The notes: a model not told the origin generated them from the letters alone. DNA of 64,000 bases from Mucilaginibacter aquaedulcis (GCF_030409325.1 NZ_JAUFPR010000004.1:419548-483547); one strand, 5' to 3'. Counted from the first letter of the stretch, positions 26,531 to 34,158 are shown. Numbers and translations are program-made.

Positions 26531-26878
26531 TTAAACTCTTTTTGATTTGATACGAGCTGCTTTACCGGTAAGTTCGCGCAGATAGTATAATTTAGAACGA
26601 CGTACTTTACCTACGCTGTTCACTTCAATTTTATCAATGTTTGGAGAGTTAATAGGGAAGATACGCTCAACGCCTATTCCGTTAGAAACTTTACGAACGG
26701 TAAATGTTTCAGTTGTACCAACGCTGTTACGTTGAATAACAACACCTTGATAAAGCTGTACACGCTCTTTATTTCCTTCTCTGATTTTATAATGTACACT
26801 TACAGTATCACCAGCCTTAAAGGAAGGAAACTGCTTTTTTTCTACTGATTGCTCTTCAACAAATTTTACTAAATCCAT
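26531..26878 (-). CDS. rplS: 50S ribosomal protein L19
   Basis: Ribosomal protein at the 30S-50S interface, 115 residues, the standard length. Recognised by FKAGDTVSVHYKIREGNKERVQLYQGVVI, GVERIFPINSPNIDKIEV and the basic end RRSKLYYLRELTGKAARIKSKR. It follows trmD on the same strand with a 205-bp gap, so it may have its own promoter (a weak TATAATTG is at 26925-26932, minus strand). It is the last gene of the rpsP-rimM-trmD-rplS set. Confidence 0.98.
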   Translation of the reverse strand: MDLVKFVEEQSVEKKQFPSFKAGDTVSVHYKIREGNKERVQLYQGVVIQRNSVGTTETFTVRKVSNGIGVERIFPINSPNIDKIEVNSVGKVRRSKLYYLRELTGKAARIKSKRV

Positions 26879-27083
26879 GATTTTTAGCTCTTAAAGCGAT
26901 TTTTAGCCCGTAAAAATCGGATTGCAATTATAGGGATTATTTTTAATATATGAAAGTGTATTTTAAAAATTTCCACATTTTGTTTTTTGTTAATAAAATG
27001 TGGCCAATTTTGTTAGTTATGCCTGTTTCTTTAAACCACAAAAAACGGTTCATACTATCAACTTAATTTAACGCCGTGTTTTT

Positions 27084-27758
27084 TTACTCCAGCAGATCGG
27101 GCCTGCGCGTCCTGGTGCGCTCCAGAGCCTGCTCAAAGCGCCATTTCTCAATTTCGGGTGTATTACCGCTCAACAGAATATCGGGTACCTTGTGGCCGTT
27201 CCAGTCGGCCGGGCGGGTATATACCGGTGCATCAAGCATATCATCCTGAAATGAATCGCTCAGGGCCGATGTTTCGTCACTCAACACACCGGGGATAAGC
27301 CTTACAACAGCATCAACCAAAACCGCGGCAGGCAGTTCGCCGCCCGATAGTACGTAATCGCCAATGGAAATTTCGCGAGTTACATAAATATCACGGATGC
27401 GTTGGTCGATCCCTTTATAATGACCGCATAAAATAATGATATTGCCTTTTATAGAAAGCTGGTTGGCTATGGCCTGGTTCAATCTTTCACCATCCGGCGA
27501 CATGAAGATCACTTCATCATACTCACGCTCGGCCTTTAGCTTTTCAATACAAGCCGCAAATGGGGGTATGGTCATTACCATGCCGCTGCCTCCGCCGTAT
27601 GGATAATCGTCAACGCTTTTTTGTTTGCTGGTAGAGTAATCGCGCAGATTATGCACGTATATTTCGGCTATACCCTTCTTTTGCGCCCGCTGCAAAATAG
27701 AATGAGCAAACGGACTGGTAAGCAGATCGGGCAAAACAGAGATGATATCAAAACGCAT
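27084..27758 (-). CDS. trmD: tRNA (guanine-N1)-methyltransferase
   Basis: SPOUT methyltransferase forming m1G37 in tRNAs, which prevents frameshifting. 224 residues. MRFDIISVLPDL is the canonical start, so the ATG at 27758 is chosen over one two codons upstream. DYPYGGGSGMVM, the knotted AdoMet-binding segment IILCGHYKGIDQRI and GDYVLSGGELPAAVLVDAV are all present, as is the C-terminal YTRPADWNGHKVPDILLSG. The 5' flank carries the family A inverted repeat (27784-27871). Confidence 0.97.
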   Translation of the reverse strand: MRFDIISVLPDLLTSPFAHSILQRAQKKGIAEIYVHNLRDYSTSKQKSVDDYPYGGGSGMVMTIPPFAACIEKLKAEREYDEVIFMSPDGERLNQAIANQLSIKGNIIILCGHYKGIDQRIRDIYVTREISIGDYVLSGGELPAAVLVDAVVRLIPGVLSDETSALSDSFQDDMLDAPVYTRPADWNGHKVPDILLSGNTPEIEKWRFEQALERTRTRRPDLLE

Positions 27759-27783
27759 GTGCAAATATGCAGATTATTGATTG

Positions 27784-27871
27784 ATGTGCAGATATGCGAA
27801 TGTGTAGATTTTAAATTGCAGATGATCAGATCAAAGAATCAGCACATCTGCACATTCACACATCCGCACAT
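27784..27871. repeat. Inverted repeat of ATGTGCAGATG words upstream of trmD (family A, copy 2)
   Basis: Arms 27784-27810 and 27845-27871 match at 22 of 27 positions in inverted orientation. Words such as GATGTGCAGAT and GAATGTG are shared with the repeat upstream of recQ 12 kb away. Lies in the spacer between a VOC protein gene and trmD. Confidence 0.7.
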
Positions 27872-27876
27872 TAAAA

Positions 27877-28248
27877 TCATCCTCCATGCTGGTATATTCC
27901 CCACAAATTACCCGCGGGGTCAGTAAAGTGAGCGGTTATTTCTGAGGCATTCTCGTCTACGGGTTTAATTATTACCCCGCCATTGGCTTTAATAAGCCCG
28001 ACTGCGGCATTGGCGTCATCAACCATAATCGAGATTACAAAACCAGCAGTAATCATCGGCTTGGGGCCTATAACCCATGTACCGCTTACCTGGCCCACGC
28101 CATCGTCAAAGGAAGTATTCCCCGCATTGTCCGATCTGATCTGCCAGCCAAAAACTTTCTGGAAAAATGCGGCGGATACCGCGACGTCTGTCGCCGGTAT
28201 TTCTATATAACATATTTTACCATTGCCGTAGGTGGGTTCATTTGCCAT
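27877..28248 (-). CDS. VOC (glyoxalase/bleomycin-resistance fold) family protein
   Basis: 123-residue protein with the paired beta-alpha-beta-beta-beta VOC fold: GKICYIEIPATDVAVSAAFFQKVFGWQI in the first half, AGFVISIMVDDANAAVGLIKANGG and ITAHFTDPAGNLWGIYQH in the second. The C-terminal DPAGNLWGIYQ is the usual metal-ligand region but carries no clear Glu, so catalytic activity is uncertain. Lies between trmD and a second VOC gene on the same strand. Confidence 0.88.
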   Translation of the reverse strand: MANEPTYGNGKICYIEIPATDVAVSAAFFQKVFGWQIRSDNAGNTSFDDGVGQVSGTWVIGPKPMITAGFVISIMVDDANAAVGLIKANGGVIIKPVDENASEITAHFTDPAGNLWGIYQHGG

Positions 28249-28285
28249 GACAATCTGCGTTAAAGTGAATACTTATTTTCTCTTA

Positions 28286-28675
28286 TCAAATAGCTTTTTC
28301 AATAAGCCATTGATGCCCAAAAGGGTCAACTATTTCACCCTGGCGATAGCCGTAATCATAATCCTGCACGGGCGATTGCAATTGAGCTCCGCTTTGTATG
28401 GCCTGTTCAATCACAGCATGTACATCGTCAACAAAAAGACCTATGGTTACCGTGGTTGAATGATGCTTATCCGGGCTAACAGCCGCTATACGCTGCGTTT
28501 GTTCATGCAGATGAAACAGGGCTCCATTTATACTCAATTCAGACACATGGATAGTGCCGTCATCATTACTAAAACGCCGCAGCTCGGTAGCGCCAAAGGC
28601 ATTCATGTAAAAACTAATATCAGTTACACCATTAGGGATAACTAATTGCGGCGCAAAGGTGGGTTTAGTTTCCAT
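28286..28675 (-). CDS. VOC family protein, PhnB-like
   Basis: 129-residue glyoxalase-fold protein resembling the PhnB subgroup: the N-terminus LVIPNGVTDISFYMNAFGATEL, a central HVSELSINGALFHLHEQ and the end EIVDPFGHQWLIEKAI. PhnB-type proteins have no assigned reaction. It is the upstream member of a VOC pair (37-bp gap) placed between trmD and the AT-rich accessory pair. Confidence 0.88.
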   Translation of the reverse strand: METKPTFAPQLVIPNGVTDISFYMNAFGATELRRFSNDDGTIHVSELSINGALFHLHEQTQRIAAVSPDKHHSTTVTIGLFVDDVHAVIEQAIQSGAQLQSPVQDYDYGYRQGEIVDPFGHQWLIEKAI

Positions 28676-28703
28676 AATTACCTTAATATTGAATATATAC
28701 CTT

Positions 28704-29750
28704 TTAAAAAATATTTTTAATCTGATTCATTGAAGGAATTATTCCTAAAAAATAAATTGTAAAGATCAAGAAGGCAATCATAAAGATCAAAATAGGCCAA
28801 AGATGTTTTGGTTCTAATTTAATTCGTGGATTTGGTTGAAATGGATTAGAAGCAATCATTATAAACAATAACCAAGTAATACCTCCGAAAACAATACCTA
28901 AAATCCTATAAAATATTGACCTTTTTAAATACCAAGGAAAAATTAAGATAAATAATAAGCCAAATGTCAAAATAATCAACACTAATCGTTGAAAAAGTAT
29001 TCGTCTTCTTAAGTTGATGTCAATGACCTGAAATGTATATCTTAAATTTAAATCTACAACTTTTTCAAAAGGAATAACAAGACAATCCCCAGGGACTTCT
29101 TTGAATTGACCTGAGGACTGGGAATACCTTTTTGCACCAGTTAAATAGATTGTTTCTAAATCCCCTGTTTTTTGAGATATGGTATGTTGAGTTAAAAACC
29201 CCGAAACCATTTTGTTTTTTTCAGAACCATCTTCAATTACAACATCAACCATTGTGGAAAGCCATTTTCCCTTATTTAATGATTTAAACTCCCGCATTGA
29301 AACGATTTCACCTCGAAAATAGTAATTCCAGTGATTAGAGAAACGAAAGACAGGAACCTTGACGTCTATTTTTAAAATTCTTATGAGGAAATGAAAAAAA
29401 GAACCTAAAAAAAACGCAACAAAAATCAAACAAGCTAAATAACCGAGAATATAGGTTAAATGCTGATATGTAATATCAGGCATTTTGTTGCTCGCTATAT
29501 TGGTATATATGGTGTTTATTTTGCCTTTAATGCCCGTAAAAGTGAACCCAAAAGAACGACTATAAAACAAAAAAGTTATAATCTGTACAATTATACCCCA
29601 AAAAATACTCGTAATAAGCCTATCAGCAAACAACCCAACTCCAAATTGCTTTGCAAACTGTCCTTGAAAATAAAAACGTTTAAAAACTACACCGGGAAAG
29701 ATGAGCCAAACAATAATAATTATGCTACTTATTGTAAATTGTCCTTCCAC
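28704..29750 (-). CDS. Membrane protein of unknown function, AT-rich accessory gene
   Basis: 348 residues, starting at a GTG (29748-29750) only 6 bp after the end of the small broken or frameshifted gene upstream. Predicted segments: membrane helices at about 5-24, 44-64 and 97-125; a polar domain at about 126-250 (FSNHWNYYFRGEIV, then VVIEDGSEKNKMVSGFLTQHT and LETIYLTGAKRYS); and three helices at about 255-275, 281-300 and 317-338. The layout of N-terminal PG-containing helix, helices, and a central domain with a strand pattern followed by an IYL strand resembles families such as DUF6338, but I cannot confirm membership. The base composition is visibly more AT-rich than that of the neighbouring rimM and trmD, which points to transfer. 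It has its own promoter with the small gene. Confidence 0.8.
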   Translation of the reverse strand: MEGQFTISSIIIIVWLIFPGVVFKRFYFQGQFAKQFGVGLFADRLITSIFWGIIVQIITFLFYSRSFGFTFTGIKGKINTIYTNIASNKMPDITYQHLTYILGYLACLIFVAFFLGSFFHFLIRILKIDVKVPVFRFSNHWNYYFRGEIVSMREFKSLNKGKWLSTMVDVVIEDGSEKNKMVSGFLTQHTISQKTGDLETIYLTGAKRYSQSSGQFKEVPGDCLVIPFEKVVDLNLRYTFQVIDINLRRRILFQRLVLIILTFGLLFILIFPWYLKRSIFYRILGIVFGGITWLLFIMIASNPFQPNPRIKLEPKHLWPILIFMIAFLIFTIYFLGIIPSMNQIKNIF

Positions 29751-29756
29751 GGAAAA

Positions 29757-29974
29757 TTAAGAAACCAATGTTATCTTTTCATTATTGGAGAGAACTATAG
29801 TTTCTTCTTTACTACTATCATTTTTCAATTTCTCTACAGCTTCAATATACTTTTTCCTGTCAACGTCATTTGCAAAGATTTTTTTGCATCCTCACTCATA
29901 ACGTCCATATCGGAAATAAAGTAAGAGCTTAAGATATCCCCCATTCTTTGAGTTATTAGCTTAATTATTCCCAT
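29757..29974 (-). pseudogene. Small gene in two frames joined at an A7 run (frameshifted or programmed -1 shift)
   Basis: From the ATG at 29972-29974 the zero frame runs 32 codons to GAT GCA AAA AAA, then reaches a TAG at 29834-29836 after 14 further unrelated codons (46-residue product). If the frame shifts by -1 on the A7 run (29879-29885 on the plus strand), reading continues as IFANDVDRKKYIEAVEKLK and on to a TAA at 29757-29759, for a 72-residue acidic/basic helical protein. The extended frame has much better protein character. In-frame A AAA AAA is a classic bacterial slippery heptamer, so a programmed shift, a true mutation or a sequencing error are all possible. No protein family is recognised. 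The downstream membrane protein starts 6 bp after the extended frame's stop. Confidence 0.6.
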
Positions 29975-30058
29975 AATATAAATAGTAATGATGATGATTT
30001 ATTAACGGAGAAATAAGAATAATGTTGGCAAACAACACCCCCACATTAACCTTACACA

Positions 30059-30089
30059 CAAATTTAATTATTTTCTCTTAAAAATACAA
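30059..30089 (-). promoter_or_regulatory. Promoter of the accessory pair inside the rpsP-trmD block
   Basis: On the minus strand: TTG (30087-30089), 20-bp spacer, TAAATTTG (30059-30066), a full match to the Bacteroidota promoter pattern. It is placed between rimM and the small frameshifted gene, giving a leader of about 80 nt. Confidence 0.65.
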
Positions 30090-30117
30090 TCATTAAAAAA
30101 ATCCTTTGCCTGGGCAA

Positions 30118-30645
30118 TTATCCTTCCAGATATACATCAAGCAAGCCTTCGGGCAGGTCGATATAAATTTCGCCGGCTTCCACATCAATCCCTTTAATGA
30201 TCTCCACATTTAGCGGAAACAGGATCTCTTTGTTTTGATATTGCACGGTAGCTATCAGCTGCTGTGGGTATTCCTGAACTTCCAATATCTCACCCAATTC
30301 GCCATGCGCCTCATCAATGGCAATAAAGCCCTTTACATCGTTCAGTGTAAATTCGCTTTTTTTCTTCTTTGGCTTTAGCTTGTTTGGCAGATAAATATCC
30401 CTTTTTACCAGTGTAGAGGCTTTTTCAATAGTGTCCACATCTTCCAGGTATAAATAGGCGTTACTTTTTTGCAGGTATTTGATGGATGCAACAAAATAAG
30501 GAATCAGCTTACCGGCCATGTCAATAAAAACGGCGTCGAACTTAATAGCCTCCAGGTTATCGAAATCCACATATACCTGCATTTCGCCTTTCAGCCCCTT
30601 GGTTTTTAATATACTGCCTACCCTAAAGCAATCTTCAGTTTTCAT
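30118..30645 (-). CDS. rimM: Ribosome maturation factor RimM
   Basis: 16S rRNA processing protein that binds ribosomal protein S19 and assists 30S head assembly. 175 residues. The N-terminal RimM domain begins MKTEDCFRVGSILKTKGLKGEMQVYVD with the conserved G-x-KGLKG; the C-terminal PRC-barrel part includes LGEILEVQEYPQQLIATVQYQNKEILFPL and the ending DLPEGLLD. Follows rpsP by 78 bp, in which a terminator-like hairpin is present. The expected next gene, trmD, is displaced by about 2.4 kb of other genes. Confidence 0.96.
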   Translation of the reverse strand: MKTEDCFRVGSILKTKGLKGEMQVYVDFDNLEAIKFDAVFIDMAGKLIPYFVASIKYLQKSNAYLYLEDVDTIEKASTLVKRDIYLPNKLKPKKKKSEFTLNDVKGFIAIDEAHGELGEILEVQEYPQQLIATVQYQNKEILFPLNVEIIKGIDVEAGEIYIDLPEGLLDVYLEG

Positions 30646-30659
30646 GAAAAATCGGGATT

Positions 30660-30703
30660 AAAAAATAATGGCGAAGAACCTATATGTAGGAGCTTCGCCA
30701 TTA
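30660..30703 (-). terminator. Terminator or attenuator between rpsP and rimM
   Basis: On the minus strand the stem TAATGGCGAAG / CTTCGCCATTA (11 bp, loop 16) is followed by TTTTTT. It could end rpsP transcripts or reduce read-through into rimM. Confidence 0.8.
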
Positions 30704-30723
30704 AATAAATTTTGATAATAAAA

Positions 30724-31254
30724 TTATTCTGCGCTTTCAGCAGCATCAGTTTCAGCAGCAGCTTCTTCAGCCGGAGCTTCTACTTCTTCTGCAACTGGTG
30801 CATTTTTAGCAGCAATAGCGGCAGCTTTTTCTTCTTTCTTTTTAGCTTCAGCAGCTAAAGCAGCTTTGCGAGCCTCGTCTTTTGCTGATAACAAGCTTGA
30901 TTTTTTGCCAGAGATTTTACCGTCTTTTTGTTCAGTCCACTCAGCAAATTTAGCTGCTGCTTGTTCTTCAGTTAAAGCTCCTTTTTTAACACCACCTTCT
31001 AAGTGTTTTTTGTACAATACACCTTTGTATGAAAGGATAGCACGACAAGTGTCAGTTGGCTGGGCACCTGTGTTAACCCACTCTAAAGTTTTTTCGAAGT
31101 TAATGTCGATAGTTGCAGGGTTGGTGTTTGGGTTGTATGAACCTAAACGCTCAATGAAACGACCGTCGCGTGGAGCGCGGGCATCTGCTACTACGATGTA
31201 GTAAAAAGGTTTACCTTTTTTACCGTGTCTTTGCAGTCTGATTTTAGTTGCCAT
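30724..31254 (-). CDS. rpsP: 30S ribosomal protein S16 with long C-terminal extension
   Basis: Ribosomal protein S16. The core (about 1-85) has MATKIRLQRHGKKGKPFYYIVVADARAPRDGRFIERLGSYNP-type sequence and AILSYKGVLYKKHL. At 176 residues it is roughly twice the length of the E. coli protein: a Lys/Ala-rich helix (about 120-150) and an Ala/Glu-rich acidic end (VAEEVEAPAEEAAAETDAAESAE) are added, as in other Bacteroidota S16 proteins. First gene of the rpsP-rimM-trmD-rplS set, with a promoter at 31306-31313. Confidence 0.97.
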   Translation of the reverse strand: MATKIRLQRHGKKGKPFYYIVVADARAPRDGRFIERLGSYNPNTNPATIDINFEKTLEWVNTGAQPTDTCRAILSYKGVLYKKHLEGGVKKGALTEEQAAAKFAEWTEQKDGKISGKKSSLLSAKDEARKAALAAEAKKKEEKAAAIAAKNAPVAEEVEAPAEEAAAETDAAESAE

Positions 31255-31280
31255 TTTTAAATTTTATGTATTCAACATGT

Positions 31281-31302
31281 CCCCGGAGTTCTTTCTGCGG
31301 GG
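31281..31302 (-). promoter_or_regulatory. Leader hairpin of rpsP mRNA
   Basis: On the minus strand CCCCG...CGGGG pairs around a 12-nt loop. Because the -7 box ends at 31306, this hairpin would lie at or very near the 5' end of the rpsP mRNA. It may stabilise the mRNA or be a regulatory site. Confidence 0.45.
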
Positions 31303-31305
31303 ATG

Positions 31306-31313
31306 CAAAGGTA
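31306..31313 (-). promoter_or_regulatory. rpsP -7 promoter element
   Basis: Minus strand TACCTTTG, exact match to TAnnTTTG; about 50 bp upstream of the rpsP ATG. The -33 region is AT-rich without a perfect TTTG. Confidence 0.55.
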
Positions 31314-31408
31314 TAAATTATTTGTAATAAACTAAAACACTTGTAATTAATTATTTATTAAGCACTAACGTATTGGCTTTGATCAGAAAAAATCGCAATT
31401 TCAACCGC

Positions 31409-31948
31409 ATGAGCATCAACAGAAAATTACGCGTAGCCATTGATATGGATGAAGTAATGGCCGATACCATTGCCAAATTTATTGACCTGTACGAAATCAG
31501 GCATCAAACCAAAATATCACTGGGCGATATGCGCGGTAAAGAGTTCAATGAAATATTGCCGCCCCACCTAAGCGCTACTCTAAGGCAATACATTAATGAA
31601 AAAGGTTTTTTCAGAGATCTGCCTGTAATGCCTGGAAGTCAGGAAGTAATCAAAGCCTTAACAGAAAAGTATGATGTATATGTAGCATCGGCCGCTATGG
31701 AATTTAAAAACTCACTGGAGGATAAGCTGGAATGGCTTAATGAACACTTTCCATTCATTTCCTGGACCAACATTATCTTTTGCGGACATAAGATATTGGA
31801 TGCCGATATTATAATTGACGACCGTATAAAAAACTTTGTAACCTTCAAAGGCCGAAAGCTGCTGTTTACCTCGCCTCACAACATGCTTATTACGGATTTT
31901 GAACGCGTAAACACCTGGGATGAAGTAGCAGCTAAATTATTACATTAA
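31409..31948 (+). CDS. 5'(3')-deoxyribonucleotidase-like HAD phosphatase
   Basis: HAD-superfamily phosphatase of the NT5C family (PF06941), 179 residues, expected to dephosphorylate dNMPs. Motif I is DMDEVMAD (nucleophile and acid/base Asp), motif II VASAA, and the C-terminal acidic motif is DIIIDDRIKNF. The middle MPGSQEVIKALTEKYDVY is also family-like. A TTG at 31373 could extend the protein by 12 residues, but the ATG at 31409 directly precedes the conserved strand and is preferred. Divergent from rpsP. Confidence 0.9.
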   Translation: MSINRKLRVAIDMDEVMADTIAKFIDLYEIRHQTKISLGDMRGKEFNEILPPHLSATLRQYINEKGFFRDLPVMPGSQEVIKALTEKYDVYVASAAMEFKNSLEDKLEWLNEHFPFISWTNIIFCGHKILDADIIIDDRIKNFVTFKGRKLLFTSPHNMLITDFERVNTWDEVAAKLLH

Positions 31949-32014
31949 ATACTATTATATTTAGAATAAATCATCTACATTTAATAGATTGCTTTATTCC
32001 TTTCTTTTAAAAGT

Positions 32015-33025
32015 ATGTTTAACCATACATCCGCCGTGCTGAATGATTGTGTGCTTGCTTATGACCTTACGGAGCAAAGGTATCTTTTTATAAGCCCGGA
32101 AGTTTACACCATTTTAGGCCTAAGCCCTCAACAACTGTATCATGATAATAACCTTTGGGAAACCCTCATTAAACCAAATGAACTTGCAGAGGTAAAGGAG
32201 GCTCTAAAAAATCTTTACATAAACCAACCTCTTGAACTAACTTACACGATTAATACTCCACAGCAAACAACTAAAAAAATACTCGATAAAAAAAGGTTTT
32301 ATATTGATGCTGCAACGGGCCATTCTGTTATGCTAAGTATTATTACTGATGAAGTACCTGCCAATAATAAGACCACAGCAGCAGAGACCTTCAATCAACC
32401 GGCAAACGTTTCTGATGATTCGGGATTTGGCAAGCAGTTTTTAAATTTGCTGATTGATTCAAAAACCAGCTTCCTGATAAGGATAGATGTAAACGGCAAC
32501 TATAGCTTTATTAACGGGCAATATACCAAGATCTTTGGCTACAAACCGGAGGACTTATTGGGAAAACATTTCTCGGTAACTACCGTGCCCGAAGAGGTTC
32601 ATCTTTGCGAGGATGCCTTTATCAAATGCATCAACAACCCCGGCAAAATTATTTCGCTGCTGCATAAAAAGCCGGATATATATGGCAATTTGCATGATAC
32701 CGAATGGGAATTTATTTCGGTGGTTAACAAGTATGGCACCGTTTGCGAAATACAGGGTATTGGGCAGGATGTTACCAATCGGCTTAAAACCGAGCGGCAA
32801 CTGCTTCAGCAAAACAAACGCATCAATGATATGGCCTCGTTAAGCTCGCATGAACTCCGGAGGCCTGTAGCCAGTATGCTCGGGCTTATCAATATTATGG
32901 ATAAGGAAAACCTTCACAATCCGGAGAATAAACAGATTATGGACTACCTGCAAATCGTAAGCACCGAAATTGACGAGGTAATACGCACTATTGTTGATAA
33001 CGCCTTTACCGGAAACAATTCCTGA
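32015..33025 (+). CDS. PAS-domain protein ending in a histidine phosphotransfer helix, no ATPase domain
   Basis: 336 residues. Two PAS regions are visible: a diverged one at about 5-110 and a clear one at about 145-255 (FLIRIDVNGNYSFINGQYTKIFGYKPEDLLGKHF...EIQGIGQDVTNR). A HisKA-like dimerisation helix follows with the phosphoacceptor region SLSSHELRRPVASMLGLI, His279. The gene then stops about 50 residues later, before any HATPase_c domain (no N, G1 or G2 boxes). This truncated form recurs in Sphingobacteriaceae and may act as a phosphotransfer or sensing partner of another kinase. No frameshift is visible at the end: pfkA converges on it with a 9-bp gap. Confidence 0.85.
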   Translation: MFNHTSAVLNDCVLAYDLTEQRYLFISPEVYTILGLSPQQLYHDNNLWETLIKPNELAEVKEALKNLYINQPLELTYTINTPQQTTKKILDKKRFYIDAATGHSVMLSIITDEVPANNKTTAAETFNQPANVSDDSGFGKQFLNLLIDSKTSFLIRIDVNGNYSFINGQYTKIFGYKPEDLLGKHFSVTTVPEEVHLCEDAFIKCINNPGKIISLLHKKPDIYGNLHDTEWEFISVVNKYGTVCEIQGIGQDVTNRLKTERQLLQQNKRINDMASLSSHELRRPVASMLGLINIMDKENLHNPENKQIMDYLQIVSTEIDEVIRTIVDNAFTGNNS

Positions 33026-33034
33026 CCGCGATAA

Positions 33035-34012
33035 TTACATTGACAATACCTCAACCAGCTTTAGCAGGTTAGGGTTTATCTCCACATGGTGTTTAATGGC
33101 GTGCTCAAACGGTGTATAGGCAATTTCATTGTGGATAATGCCTATCATTTCGTTACGATGGCCATCTCTTAAAGCCTCAACAGCTGCAGCTCCTACCCTG
33201 CTTGCCAGCACCCTGTCCATACAGCTTGGCGCGCCACCACGCTGAATGTGACCAAGTATAGAGATACGGGTATCGTAATGAGGGAACTTCTCCTGAACTA
33301 AACGACCAACTTCAAATGCGCCACCGGCTTCTTCACCTTCGGCAACAATTACAATTCTTGAAGTTTTATCTTTGCGGCCATGTTCAAGGCGGTTAAATAA
33401 ACCTTCCATGCCGCCTTTGCTTTCAGGTATCAATATAGCTTCGGCACCCGTTGCAATACCTGTACGTAAGGCTATAAGGCCCGAGTCGCGGCCCATTACT
33501 TCAACAATAAATAAGCGGTCATGTGATTCGGCTGTATCCCTGATCTTATCTACAGCTTCAACAACTGTATTTATAGCAGTGTCATAACCAATGGTAAAAT
33601 CGGTACCCAGCAAATCGTTATCAATAGTACCTGGCAAACCAATTACTGGTATTTCATACTCGCTACCAAATACTTTTGCGCCGGTGAAAGTACCATCACC
33701 ACCAATAGCTATCAGAGCATCTATTTCGTGTTTTTGTAATTGGTCATAAGCTTGTTTGCGTCCTTCAGGAGTTCTGAAGTTGTCGCAGCGCGCAGTTTTT
33801 AAAATGGTACCTCCGCGTTGAATAATATTGGAAACCGATTTACGGTTCATGGGTATAAAATCGCCTTTGGTCATGCCGTCATAACCACGGCGAATGCCAA
33901 CAACTTCAATATTATAGTATATAGCCGTACGTACTACCGCCCTTATGGCAGCATTCATTCCCGGCGCATCGCCACCTGAGGTAAATAATCCGATTTTTTT
34001 AATCTGCGTCAT
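33035..34012 (-). CDS. pfkA: ATP-dependent 6-phosphofructokinase
   Basis: Key glycolytic enzyme phosphorylating fructose-6-phosphate. 325 residues, standard bacterial PfkA length. The start contains the ATP-binding GLFTSGGDAPGMNAAIRAVVR; GGDGTFTGA near 105 gives Gly at the residue that sets ATP rather than PPi use; the catalytic loop is PGTIDNDLLGTDFTIGYDTA; EVMGRDSGLIAL and the C-terminal HIQRGGAPSCMDR are present. Regulated allosterically in other bacteria. Confidence 0.97.
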   Translation of the reverse strand: MTQIKKIGLFTSGGDAPGMNAAIRAVVRTAIYYNIEVVGIRRGYDGMTKGDFIPMNRKSVSNIIQRGGTILKTARCDNFRTPEGRKQAYDQLQKHEIDALIAIGGDGTFTGAKVFGSEYEIPVIGLPGTIDNDLLGTDFTIGYDTAINTVVEAVDKIRDTAESHDRLFIVEVMGRDSGLIALRTGIATGAEAILIPESKGGMEGLFNRLEHGRKDKTSRIVIVAEGEEAGGAFEVGRLVQEKFPHYDTRISILGHIQRGGAPSCMDRVLASRVGAAAVEALRDGHRNEMIGIIHNEIAYTPFEHAIKHHVEINPNLLKLVEVLSM

Positions 34013-34095
34013 TTTTTATACTGATACGGGCAATTAGGAACCCTACCTTAAAAAATTTAAATAATTAGTTCAGTGTGTTTCAAAACTATCACCAA

Positions 34096-34132
34096 ATAAA
34101 AACGCGGCTAAGCTTTAAAACTTGCCGCGAAT
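34096..34132 (-). terminator. Terminator of the dsbD-like operon
   Basis: Minus strand stem CGCGGC...GCCGCG with an AT-rich loop, followed by TTTTTATTT. Lies 27 bp after the stop of the DsbD-like gene and upstream of pfkA. Confidence 0.85.
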
Positions 34133-34158
34133 TTACATTTTATTTTTTTACACAGGGA

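Noticed and set aside
27877..28675. VOC pair as an antibiotic-resistance module
   Set aside because: The glyoxalase fold alone does not show resistance; no bleomycin- or fosfomycin-specific residues could be identified.
29460..29924. 154-residue plus-strand frame opposite the accessory pair
   Set aside because: AT-rich antisense frame with Asn/Lys/Tyr-rich, non-domain-like sequence. The minus-strand genes have a promoter and tight spacing.
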